Shown: positions 1-5,788 of the stretch, in pieces
Numbering within the stretch: the stretch's first letter is position 1
Layout of the letters: every line of letters starts with the position of its first letter
Assembly: GCA_041629655.1 (NCBI GenBank)
Contig: JBFKMV010000200.1
Coordinates: 1 to 8,910, forward strand
DNA length: 8,910 bases
Direction of reading: 5' to 3'
Source of the DNA: JBFKMV01 sp041629655
Lineage (GTDB): Bacteria > Acidobacteriota > Polarisedimenticolia > Polarisedimenticolales > Polarisedimenticolaceae
Notes under the pieces: generated by a model
What the model was told of the DNA's origin: nothing
Databases searched by the model: none
Seen by the model: only the letters and a program-made list of their open reading frames with translations
Made by a program: the position numbers and the translations under genes

Positions 1-1361
1 GGGAGATCGCGGAGCTGGAGCCCGCGCGGCTGTCGTTCCGCTACTCGATCCTGAACCAGCTGTCCAACGACATCTACCGCGATCCGTTCGACGAGCTGCA
101 GACGCGGCCGTACAACCTGCTGTTCAACAACATCGGCCGGCACCCCAACCTGAGTCCGTGGCAGGGTCAGGAAGGCAGCCACGCGCGCTATCTCAACGCG
201 CTGATCGGCAACAACGGCACGGCCAACGTCGACAACGATGCCGACTCGATCCAGGGCTCGCTGGTCCGGCGCGAGACCGACGCGCTGGCCTGGGGCGTGT
301 CCGCGGCATTCCTCGCCGGCAGCGACGGCAGCAGCGACGTCGCCGGCATCGTGGCCTTCTCCGACCAGGACGACCTGAGCGGGTTCGACGTGCGCGCCGC
401 CGCCGCGCTGCAACTGACGGAGCGCCGCGTGCTCGGCGGCGGCATCCGCGTGACGCGGGCGGTCAGCGAGGTCACCGACAGCAGCTTCGAGCAAGGTGTC
501 GGTGGGTTCGTGGGCGCGGACGAGTTCAACCAGTTCGACGTCCAGCTCGACGTCGGGCTGCGGCAGTTCCAAAACGCGCGAGCGAGCTGGGAGGCGCAGC
601 TCGTCGTGGGCTTCGGCGGTGCCGAGCAGGACAGCTTCAGCGAAGACATCGACGACACCGGCGCCGTGACGGACCGTTTCGTGGTCATGGACTACGACAT
701 CTCCGAGCTCCACGTCGGGATCTACGGCGGCTACAACCGGCTCAAATCCGCGCGGCTCGGCGAGACCGAGTTCCGCGCCGGCCTGGAACGCTCGCAGCGC
801 GAGCTGGACAACAGCGACCTGTCGTACAGCGAGTCGGGAGGCGTCGTGACGCCGAGCCTGACGTTGCTGGGCCAGGACGCGATCGCGGCGACGCGACTCT
901 CGCTCTCCGCCAAGTCGATCTTCGAGGCCGGCGAGACCGAGATGTTCGCCGGCGCGCAGCTCGGCTACGGGATGGTCGACGGCGGGACGCAGGTCGACGC
1001 CGCGGGGATGATCGTCAACGAACAGATCGACGACGCGCAGCTCGGACTGGCGCTGACGGTCGGCCTGCGCAAGCCCGTGATGGGCGACAAGCTCCGGTTC
1101 ATCGTCAGCGGCCGGGCCGACCTGCTGGACGGCGAACGCGCCACGATCTTCGACGCCGCGTCGCAGCGCGACGACTTCTCGCGGTCGAGCGCGCAGTACG
1201 CGATCGGTCTCGAGGGCGTGCTGGCCAACGTGGTCTTCGACGTCGCGTGGCTGCGCGGCGAAGAGGCGCCGGTGGCGCCGGTGGATCTCGGCCTGCCGGG
1301 CGGCTCGCGACGGAGCGTCGAGCTGGACCGGCTGATCTTCTCCGCGGCGGTGGCGTGGTGA
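1..1361 (+). CDS. Outer-membrane beta-barrel-like protein, 5' end outside window
   Basis: The reading frame is open from base 3 to a TGA at 1359-1361, giving 452 visible residues. No in-frame ATG, GTG or TTG occurs before the GTG at 297, and the codons before it show the same GC-rich third positions, so the gene very probably starts upstream. I do not recognise the first ~90 visible residues. From about residue 97 the protein alternates hydrophobic and polar residues in short stretches separated by Asp/Gly/Ser-rich turns. It ends in LIFSAAVAW, an alternating strand closing on an aromatic residue, like the beta-signal that BAM recognises in outer-membrane barrels. No cysteine is seen. The stop overlaps the next gene's GTG start by four bases, so it probably belongs to the operon. 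The barrel fold is inferred from pattern only, and an autotransporter-type or other large surface protein is possible. The substrate is unknown. Confidence 0.6.
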   Translation, partial: EIAELEPARLSFRYSILNQLSNDIYRDPFDELQTRPYNLLFNNIGRHPNLSPWQGQEGSHARYLNALIGNNGTANVDNDADSIQGSLVRRETDALAWGVSAAFLAGSDGSSDVAGIVAFSDQDDLSGFDVRAAAALQLTERRVLGGGIRVTRAVSEVTDSSFEQGVGGFVGADEFNQFDVQLDVGLRQFQNARASWEAQLVVGFGGAEQDSFSEDIDDTGAVTDRFVVMDYDISELHVGIYGGYNRLKSARLGETEFRAGLERSQRELDNSDLSYSESGGVVTPSLTLLGQDAIAATRLSLSAKSIFEAGETEMFAGAQLGYGMVDGGTQVDAAGMIVNEQIDDAQLGLALTVGLRKPVMGDKLRFIVSGRADLLDGERATIFDAASQRDDFSRSSAQYAIGLEGVLANVVFDVAWLRGEEAPVAPVDLGLPGGSRRSVELDRLIFSAAVAW

Positions 1362-1771
1362 AACGCGCCGGCAGCCTGGTCGCCGGACTGTGCGTGTTGG
1401 CCGCCGGCTGCAGCGGCGGTGACGCGGGCCGCAGCGTGATCCCGGGACCCGAGCGCGTGACGCTGGCCGACGTGCAGGCGAACGTGTTCAGTCCCCGGTG
1501 CGCGAGCTTCGGCTGCCACGCCGGAGAGCTGTCGCCGTTCGGTCTCGACCTCAGCGCCGGCGAGTCGCTGGGCAACCTGGTCGGCGTGGCCAGCTCGGAG
1601 GTGCCCGGCTTGCTGCGAGTCGAGCCGTTCGACGCGGCGAACTCCTACCTCTACATGAAGGTCACCGCGGACCCGCGGATCCTCGGCGACCCGATGCCGG
1701 CCACCGGCCCGCCGCTGAGCGCGGGCGAGATCGCGCTGGTCGAATCCTGGATCGACCAGGGTGCGCTGTGA
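1358..1771 (+). CDS. Small lipoprotein with CX4CH cytochrome-c-like domain
   Basis: The protein has 137 residues and begins at GTG 1358, overlapping the previous stop as GTGA. Residues 1-18 form a lipoprotein signal: basic MKR, a hydrophobic core, then LAAGC with Cys18 as the probable lipidated residue. The mature part holds C48-ASFG-C53-H54 (CX4CH, bases 1499-1519). It is followed by a GLDLSAGES stretch, an MPATGPPLS stretch with Met113, and a C-terminal ALVESWIDQGAL. This order of CxnCH, LDLS, MP..GPPLS and WI..GA matches a widespread family of short extracytoplasmic cytochrome-c-like domains (the 'planctomycete cytochrome c' type). A covalent haem with His54 and perhaps Met113 as ligands is inferred, because four residues between the cysteines is not the standard CXXCH. 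It is probably membrane-anchored and periplasm-facing. A metal-binding or structural role without haem remains possible. The next gene starts within its stop codon. Confidence 0.75.
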   Translation: MKRAGSLVAGLCVLAAGCSGGDAGRSVIPGPERVTLADVQANVFSPRCASFGCHAGELSPFGLDLSAGESLGNLVGVASSEVPGLLRVEPFDAANSYLYMKVTADPRILGDPMPATGPPLSAGEIALVESWIDQGAL

Positions 1772-2886
1772 AGCGGGCCGGTTTGAAGATCAGCGCACCG
1801 TCTCGCGCCACGGCCCCCGAGAGACCGGCGCCGCGGACCGGTCCGCCCACGCCCGCGCGATGCGGCGCGGAGCCGTTCCGCCACAATCCGGTGCTGGCCG
1901 CGGAGCCGCCCGAAGCCGGCCGGCGGCGGCGGCGCCTGCTGATGACGAGCGCCGCGGTGCACCTGGTGCTGTTCGCCGGGATGTGGCTGCTGTCCGGCCG
2001 GTTCGTCGAACGGGACCAAGAGCCGCGACGCATCGATATCGTGTTCTACACGCCCCCCGCCCCGCCGCCGGAGGTGGTGCGGGAGGTCGCGCCGGCGCCC
2101 CGACCCCGGCCGGTCGAGGTGGCGCGCGTCGAGCCGGTCGAGCGGCCGCCGGCACCGCGGCCGCAGCCCGTGCCGAGACCGCGAAGGCAGACGCCGCGGC
2201 CGGTCGCGGAGCAGCCGCCGGTCGTGGCGCGGCGCGAGCCCGCGCCGGTCGAGACCCGGCGCGAGGTGCGCACGACGACGTTCGAGGAGGCCCCGCAGAC
2301 CGCGGCCGCGACAACGCCCGAGCGAAAGACCCGGACGGGAACGTTCGGCCGGTCCGCCGGTTCCGCGGAGGAGCCGACGGGGGCCGCGACCCGCGTCGTC
2401 GCCAGCGGACGCTTCGGCGGCGGGAGCGTGTCCGTCCCGCGTCCGGGGAACCCCGCGCCGCGCCGAACGGTCACCAGCACGGGCTTCGACGCCGCGGCGG
2501 TGGCCGACGCGGAGCCGGCCTCGGCCGCACGCGTGGCCTCGGTAAGACAGGGCGGCTTCGGTGACACCGTCGCGGCGGCCCCCGCGCCGCGACGTCGGGA
2601 ACGGCCCGCGCAGCGACTCGACACCCCCGTCGAGATCGTTTCCAAGCCGGCCCCGGTCTACACCGCGCCGGCGCGCGAGCAGCGCATCGAGGGCGAGGTG
2701 GTGCTGGAGGTGGTCTTCAGCGCCTCCGGCAGGCTGCGCGTGCTGCGCGTACGGGACGGCCTGGGTCACGGGCTCGACGAGGCGGCCATCGAGGCCGCGG
2801 AACAGATTCGCTTCACACCGGCCCGGCGCGACGGGCGGCCGGTCGACCACACGACGACGTTGCGGGTGGTGTTCCGGCTGGCCTGA
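1768..2886 (+). CDS. tonB: Energy transducer TonB
   Basis: The protein has 372 residues and starts at GTG 1768, overlapping the lipoprotein stop by four bases. A long cytosolic N-terminus of about 56 residues ends in GRRRRR, consistent with the positive-inside rule. One membrane segment follows (about 57-76). It contains S61-AAV-H65, the SxxxH pattern that in E. coli TonB (Ser16/His20) couples to ExbB/ExbD. Residues 95-165 are rich in Pro, Arg and Glu and form the periplasm-spanning linker. Residues 190-266 carry four G-F motifs (GTFG, GRFG, STGFD, GGFGD). Residues about 286-372 form a TonB C-terminal domain with RIEGEVVLEVVFSASG, a GLGHGLDEAA stretch and FTPARRDGRPV. Its role is to transmit proton-motive force from the motor encoded downstream (4695-6256) to outer-membrane transporters. 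The extended cytosolic tail and the G-F repeat region are absent from enterobacterial TonB but familiar in Acidobacteriota-like proteins. Confidence 0.93.
   Translation: MKRAGLKISAPSRATAPERPAPRTGPPTPARCGAEPFRHNPVLAAEPPEAGRRRRRLLMTSAAVHLVLFAGMWLLSGRFVERDQEPRRIDIVFYTPPAPPPEVVREVAPAPRPRPVEVARVEPVERPPAPRPQPVPRPRRQTPRPVAEQPPVVARREPAPVETRREVRTTTFEEAPQTAAATTPERKTRTGTFGRSAGSAEEPTGAATRVVASGRFGGGSVSVPRPGNPAPRRTVTSTGFDAAAVADAEPASAARVASVRQGGFGDTVAAAPAPRRRERPAQRLDTPVEIVSKPAPVYTAPAREQRIEGEVVLEVVFSASGRLRVLRVRDGLGHGLDEAAIEAAEQIRFTPARRDGRPVDHTTTLRVVFRLA
2338..2565 (+). repeat. Four degenerate G-F motifs within TonB linker
   Basis: Within TonB residues 191-266 the motifs GTFG (191-194), GRFG (214-217), STGFD (237-241) and GGFGD (262-266) recur at spacings of about 23-24 residues. 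Three of the four are preceded by a Val/Thr/Ala-Ser/Thr/Arg stretch such as RVVAS, TVTST and VASVR. The DNA is not visibly repeated, so this is a protein-level pattern that may mark short strands or binding patches between the proline-rich linker and the C-terminal domain. Confidence 0.6.
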
Positions 2887-2912
2887 CCGGCCGGCCGCGG
2901 ATCGGGACGGAA

Positions 2913-2918
2913 GGGAGG
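2913..2918 (+). promoter_or_regulatory. Ribosome binding site for the M48 protease
   Basis: GGGAGG lies five bases before the GTG at 2924. It decides that start: the open frame extends far upstream over the tonB gene, but only this GTG has a Shine-Dalgarno sequence and is followed directly by a signal peptide. Confidence 0.8.
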
Positions 2919-2923
2919 ACATC

Positions 2924-4657
2924 GTGCGAGGTAGCGGAACTTTCGGCGTGCGGCGCGCGGCAACCGCGCTGGCGCTCATCGGCCTGCTGGGAACGTTGCC
3001 GGCCGCGGCCGAGAGCGAGTCGAGGCTGGGCCAGGTACTGGACCGGATCGTGGCCAACGAGCGAGATCTCGCCGGCCAGCTCGAACGGTACCGGCCGCTG
3101 GTGGAGACCTATATCCAGACCGTCGAGGCCGATCCCGTGCTGGGCAGCGTGCCGGTCCGCGACAACTACTTCCTCGGCCGCCTGGAGCTGCCGGGACCGG
3201 CGGCGATCGCCGACGGCGGGGACAAGGACCGTGCCCGTAAGGGCAAGAAGAAGCAGCGGACGCTGAGCCTGTTCGACGATTTCTACTCCGCAACGTTCAA
3301 GCCCGAGGCGTTCGCGCGGATGTTGATGCTCGACCGCGGCGCGTTCGACCGCACTCACTACGAGTTCGAGTTCATCCGCGCCGAGTTCCTCGGCGAGGTG
3401 CGCACGCTGGTGTTCGACGTGATCCCGCGGCCGGGCAAGGCGCTCCACCGCCGGGGCTCGGGCCGTTTCACCGGCCGGATCTGGGTCGAGGACCAGGACT
3501 ACCACATCGTGCGCTTCAACGGCATCTACGCCGCGGTGCTGACCGTGAACTTCCACTTCGACAGCTGGCGGCTGAACATGGGACCGGGAGTCTGGCTGCC
3601 GGCCTACGTGTACACCGAGGAACCGGACCGCGCGCTGAAGCAACGCCAGCTCACCCACAAGGGCCAGACGCGCATCTGGGGCTACCAGGTCCGGCGCCCC
3701 GACGCGGAGGACGAGTTCACCAAGGTGCTGATCGACGGGCCCGAGACACGCGACCCCAACGACCGCCCCGGGCAGATCTCCCCGGTCGAGAGCGCCCGGG
3801 CCTGGGAAAGCGAGGCCGAGGACAACGTGCTGCGGCGGCTCGAGCGCACCGGCTTGCTGGCTCCCGCGGGCGAGGTGGACACGGTGCTGCAGACCGTCGT
3901 GACCAACCTCGAGATCACCAACGGGCTCGACATCCAGCCAGCGGTGCGTTGCCGCGTGCTGTTGACGACGCCGCTGGAGTCCTTCACGATCGGCCACACG
4001 ATCGTGCTCAGCCGCGGCCTGCTCGACGTGCTGCCGGACGAGGCCAGCCTGGCCGCGGTGCTGGCGCACGAGCTGGGCCACGTGCTGAGCGGGCACGAGC
4101 TGGACACGCGCTACGCTTTCGGCGACCAGGTGCTGCTCGGCGACCGCCAGGCGATGGAGCAGTTCGTGTTCCAGCGCGATCCGGCCGAGGAGACGCAGGC
4201 GGATCAGCGTGCGTTCGAGCTGCTGACCAACTCCCCCTACAAGGACGACCTCGGCAACGCCGGGCTGTTCCTCAAGGCGCTCGCCGCCGGCGCCCCCGAA
4301 CTGCGGGCGTTGATCCGGCCGCACTTCGGCAACCGGCTGGCGCAGGAAGACCGTCTGCAACGGATGAACCGGCTCGTGGAAGCGGCTCCGGAGCTGGAAC
4401 CGGCCTCGGTGGAGCAGATCGCGGCGCTGCCGCTGGGCGGCCGCGTGAAGCTCGACCCGTGGAGCGCGCGCATCGAGCTGATGAAGAACCAGCGCGTGGC
4501 CCTGCTGTCGGCCCGCGAGAAGCTGGCCTTCCAGGTCACACCGTTGATGCCGCACCTGGTGCGTCACGACTCCGCGACGGCGCGGCGCGCCGTGGCCGCG
4601 GACGAGCCGCCGCTCGCCCGTACCGGCGGGTCCGGCGCGCCCGGCGACACGCGATGA
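2924..4657 (+). CDS. Exported M48-family zinc metalloprotease
   Basis: The protein has 577 residues. GTG 2924 is chosen because GGGAGG lies five bases upstream and residues 1-29 form a signal peptide (Arg-rich start, ALALIGLLGTL core, AAA before ESES). Residues about 30-300 form an N-terminal region with a Lys/Arg-rich patch (101-112, KDRARKGKKKQR) and the stretch GRIWVEDQDYHIVRFNG (184-200). That stretch recalls LolA/outer-membrane-lipoprotein-sorting-like folds. Residues about 300-490 are the peptidase: LTTPLESFTIGHTIVLSRGL, then H382-ELGH (4067-4081) with His382/His386 as zinc ligands and Glu383 as catalytic base. In ETQAD (423-427), Glu423 is the expected third ligand. All key residues are present. 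There is no further membrane segment, so it is probably a soluble periplasmic enzyme, like the BepA/LoiP group rather than membrane-bound HtpX. Lying between tonB and exbB, it may process or quality-control envelope proteins of this system. The substrate is unknown. Confidence 0.9.
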   Translation: MRGSGTFGVRRAATALALIGLLGTLPAAAESESRLGQVLDRIVANERDLAGQLERYRPLVETYIQTVEADPVLGSVPVRDNYFLGRLELPGPAAIADGGDKDRARKGKKKQRTLSLFDDFYSATFKPEAFARMLMLDRGAFDRTHYEFEFIRAEFLGEVRTLVFDVIPRPGKALHRRGSGRFTGRIWVEDQDYHIVRFNGIYAAVLTVNFHFDSWRLNMGPGVWLPAYVYTEEPDRALKQRQLTHKGQTRIWGYQVRRPDAEDEFTKVLIDGPETRDPNDRPGQISPVESARAWESEAEDNVLRRLERTGLLAPAGEVDTVLQTVVTNLEITNGLDIQPAVRCRVLLTTPLESFTIGHTIVLSRGLLDVLPDEASLAAVLAHELGHVLSGHELDTRYAFGDQVLLGDRQAMEQFVFQRDPAEETQADQRAFELLTNSPYKDDLGNAGLFLKALAAGAPELRALIRPHFGNRLAQEDRLQRMNRLVEAAPELEPASVEQIAALPLGGRVKLDPWSARIELMKNQRVALLSAREKLAFQVTPLMPHLVRHDSATARRAVAADEPPLARTGGSGAPGDTR

Positions 4658-4662
4658 ACCGG

Positions 4663-4676
4663 CCCGGCGAGCCGGG
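4663..4676 (+). repeat. Short inverted repeat between protease and exbB
   Basis: CCCGG-CGAG-CCGGG could form a five-base-pair GC stem with a four-base loop, starting five bases after the protease stop and ending just before the exbB ribosome binding site. There is no following T-run, so it is not a standard terminator. It could modestly affect mRNA stability or translation of exbB, but such short GC palindromes are frequent by chance in DNA this GC-rich. Confidence 0.25.
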
Positions 4677-4682
4677 GAACGA

Positions 4683-4688
4683 AAGGAG
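4683..4688 (+). promoter_or_regulatory. Ribosome binding site for exbB
   Basis: AAGGAG lies six bases before ATG 4695. It is one of the best Shine-Dalgarno matches in the window and sits before one of the three ATG starts in this gene string, which suggests strong independent initiation at the motor genes. Confidence 0.85.
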
Positions 4689-4694
4689 CTACAG

Positions 4695-5375
4695 ATGAAC
4701 ATCGGAGCGATGCTCGGGAACGTGGGGTTCGTCGGCTGGTGCGTGCTGGGCTGCCTGGTGGCGTTGTCGATCTACTCGGTGGCCGTGACGATCGACAAGC
4801 TGCGCCGCTTCCGCGCGGCGTCGGCGGAGTCGGTGGCGTTCCTGCCCGAATTCGGCCGCTGCCTGAAGGAGGGCCGGCTGCAGAACGCCGCCGCGACCGC
4901 GCGGCGCCACGATCGTTCGCACGTGGCGCGGGTGGTCTCGGCGGGCGTCGAGGAGCTGATGGAGAGCCGCGGCACCGCCGGGGACACGGAGTCGCGGATC
5001 GAGCTGGTCTCGCGCGCGCTCGACCGTTCGACGGTGCTGACGCTGGCGGAGATGAAACGCGGCCTGGGCGGCCTCGCCACGGTCGGCTCGACCGCGCCGT
5101 TCATCGGCCTGTTCGGCACCGTGGTCGGCATCATCCACGCCTTCGAGGGCATCGCCGACTCGGGGTCGGGCGGCGTCGCCGCGGTCTCGGGCGGCATCGC
5201 CGAGGCGCTGGTCGCCACGGCGCTCGGCATCCTGGTGGCGATCCCCGCGGTGATGGCGTTCAACTACTTCACCGGCACGCTGGAGCGGTTCCAGGTCGAG
5301 ATGAGCGCCACCTCGGCCGAGCTGGTGGACTATCTCTCGAGGCGTGCCGGAGCGGCGGTTCATGCGACCCGCTAG
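4695..5375 (+). CDS. exbB: ExbB/TolQ/MotA-family proton channel
   Basis: The protein has 226 residues and three predicted membrane segments at about 12-33, 127-150 and 167-191. Segments two and three follow the ExbB signature: a GSTAPFIGLFGTVVGI stretch, then GGIAEALVATALGILVAIPAV. Thr142, Glu170 and Thr175 (bases 5118-5120, 5202-5204, 5217-5219) fall at the spacing of E. coli ExbB Thr148, Glu176 and Thr181, the polar residues lining the proton path. Length is near that of E. coli ExbB. It would form the pentameric inner-membrane ring around ExbD and drive TonB. TolQ is closely related, but the tonB gene nearby and the absence of tolA/tolB/pal in the window favour ExbB. The stop codon lies inside the following exbD gene (14-base overlap), suggesting translational coupling and matched subunit supply. 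Confidence 0.93.
   Translation: MNIGAMLGNVGFVGWCVLGCLVALSIYSVAVTIDKLRRFRAASAESVAFLPEFGRCLKEGRLQNAAATARRHDRSHVARVVSAGVEELMESRGTAGDTESRIELVSRALDRSTVLTLAEMKRGLGGLATVGSTAPFIGLFGTVVGIIHAFEGIADSGSGGVAAVSGGIAEALVATALGILVAIPAVMAFNYFTGTLERFQVEMSATSAELVDYLSRRAGAAVHATR
5349..5352 (+). promoter_or_regulatory. Probable ribosome binding site for first exbD
   Basis: GGAG lies nine bases before ATG 5362, inside the 3' end of exbB. The alternative in-frame GTG at 5344 has only a GAGG one base before it, which is too close, so ATG 5362 is preferred. Confidence 0.5.
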
Positions 5376-5784
5376 ACCCGCCAACTTCCAGTCGGCGATC
5401 AACGTCACGCCGCTGGTGGACGTGGTGCTGGTGTTGCTGATCATCTTCATGGTCATCGCCCCGCAGCTCCATTCCGGGCCGGCCGTGGAGCTGCCCACGA
5501 CGGATCGGCCGCCGCAGAAGCCCGACGACGGCCGGCAGATCCTCGTCGCCATCGAGCGCGGGGGCACGCTGTGGGTCGGGAGCGACCGGGTGGCGGCCGA
5601 CGCGTTCTTCGACCGGATCCGGGAGGCCGCGCACGGGCGCTCGGACTGGCAGGTCGTGATCAAGGGCGATCACCGGTTGAGCTTCGGCGAGGTACGACGG
5701 GCGATGCTGGCCGTGGAGGCGGCCGGCTTCAAGGACGTCGGCCTGATCGCCGAGCGGCCCGACGAGCCGGCGCAGGGAGGCTGA
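5362..5784 (+). CDS. exbD: ExbD/TolR-family motor subunit, copy 1
   Basis: The protein has 140 residues from ATG 5362 (146 if GTG 5344 is used). A short cytosolic N-terminus leads into one membrane segment (about 16-35) with NVTPLVD, where Asp20 corresponds to the essential proton-carrying Asp25 of E. coli ExbD. The periplasmic part (about 40-140) has the small ExbD fold pattern: a Val-Glu-Leu-Pro strand, QILVAIERGGTLWVGSDRV, then DWQVVIKGDHRLSFGEVRRAM and a last strand DVGLIAERP. It has no cysteine. It would sit as part of an ExbD dimer in the ExbB pentamer and use proton flow to act on TonB. It overlaps exbB by 14 bases and is followed four bases later by a second exbD, with which it shares a nearly identical membrane-segment DNA sequence but little of the periplasmic domain. 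Confidence 0.92.
   Translation: MRPARPANFQSAINVTPLVDVVLVLLIIFMVIAPQLHSGPAVELPTTDRPPQKPDDGRQILVAIERGGTLWVGSDRVAADAFFDRIREAAHGRSDWQVVIKGDHRLSFGEVRRAMLAVEAAGFKDVGLIAERPDEPAQGG
5398..5463 (+). repeat. Direct repeat, copy in first exbD
   Basis: These 66 bases encode the 22-residue membrane segment starting INVTPLVD and ending IAP. They match 5831-5896 in the second exbD at 63 of 66 positions by my hand alignment. The three differences are all synonymous: one GTC/GTG and a swapped TTG-CTG/CTG-TTG pair. Confidence 0.85.
5775..5780 (+). promoter_or_regulatory. Ribosome binding site for second exbD
   Basis: GGGAGG lies eight bases before ATG 5789 and within the last codons of the first exbD, so termination of the first and initiation of the second are probably coupled. 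Confidence 0.75.
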
Positions 5785-5788
5785 GCGG

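Noticed and set aside
158..1357. Long plus-strand frame upstream of and in frame with the lipoprotein
   Set aside because: Its product is almost entirely Arg, Gly and Ala, typical of an out-of-frame reading of the barrel gene. The lipoprotein signal begins cleanly at GTG 1358.
2887..2894. CCGGCCGG palindrome after tonB as an operator
   Set aside because: Eight-base GC palindromes are common by chance at this base composition, and no second copy or promoter accompanies it.
1651..3057. Minus-strand frame of 468 codons opposite tonB
   Set aside because: It mirrors the Pro/Arg-rich tonB sequence and shows no domain, signal or ribosome binding site.
4663..4676. CCCGG-CGAG-CCGGG as a transcription terminator
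   Set aside because: It has only five base pairs and no T-run, and genes on both sides appear to form one operon.
2813..4702. Long open frame of 629 codons on the minus strand opposite the M48 protease
   Set aside because: It lies antisense to a gene with intact catalytic motifs, its product is rich in Arg, Gln, Val and His with no family pattern, and long antisense frames are expected in DNA with strong G/C third positions.
5344..5361. Alternative GTG start of the first exbD
   Set aside because: Its only Shine-Dalgarno-like sequence is one base away, while ATG 5362 has GGAG nine bases upstream and gives a normal ExbD N-terminus.
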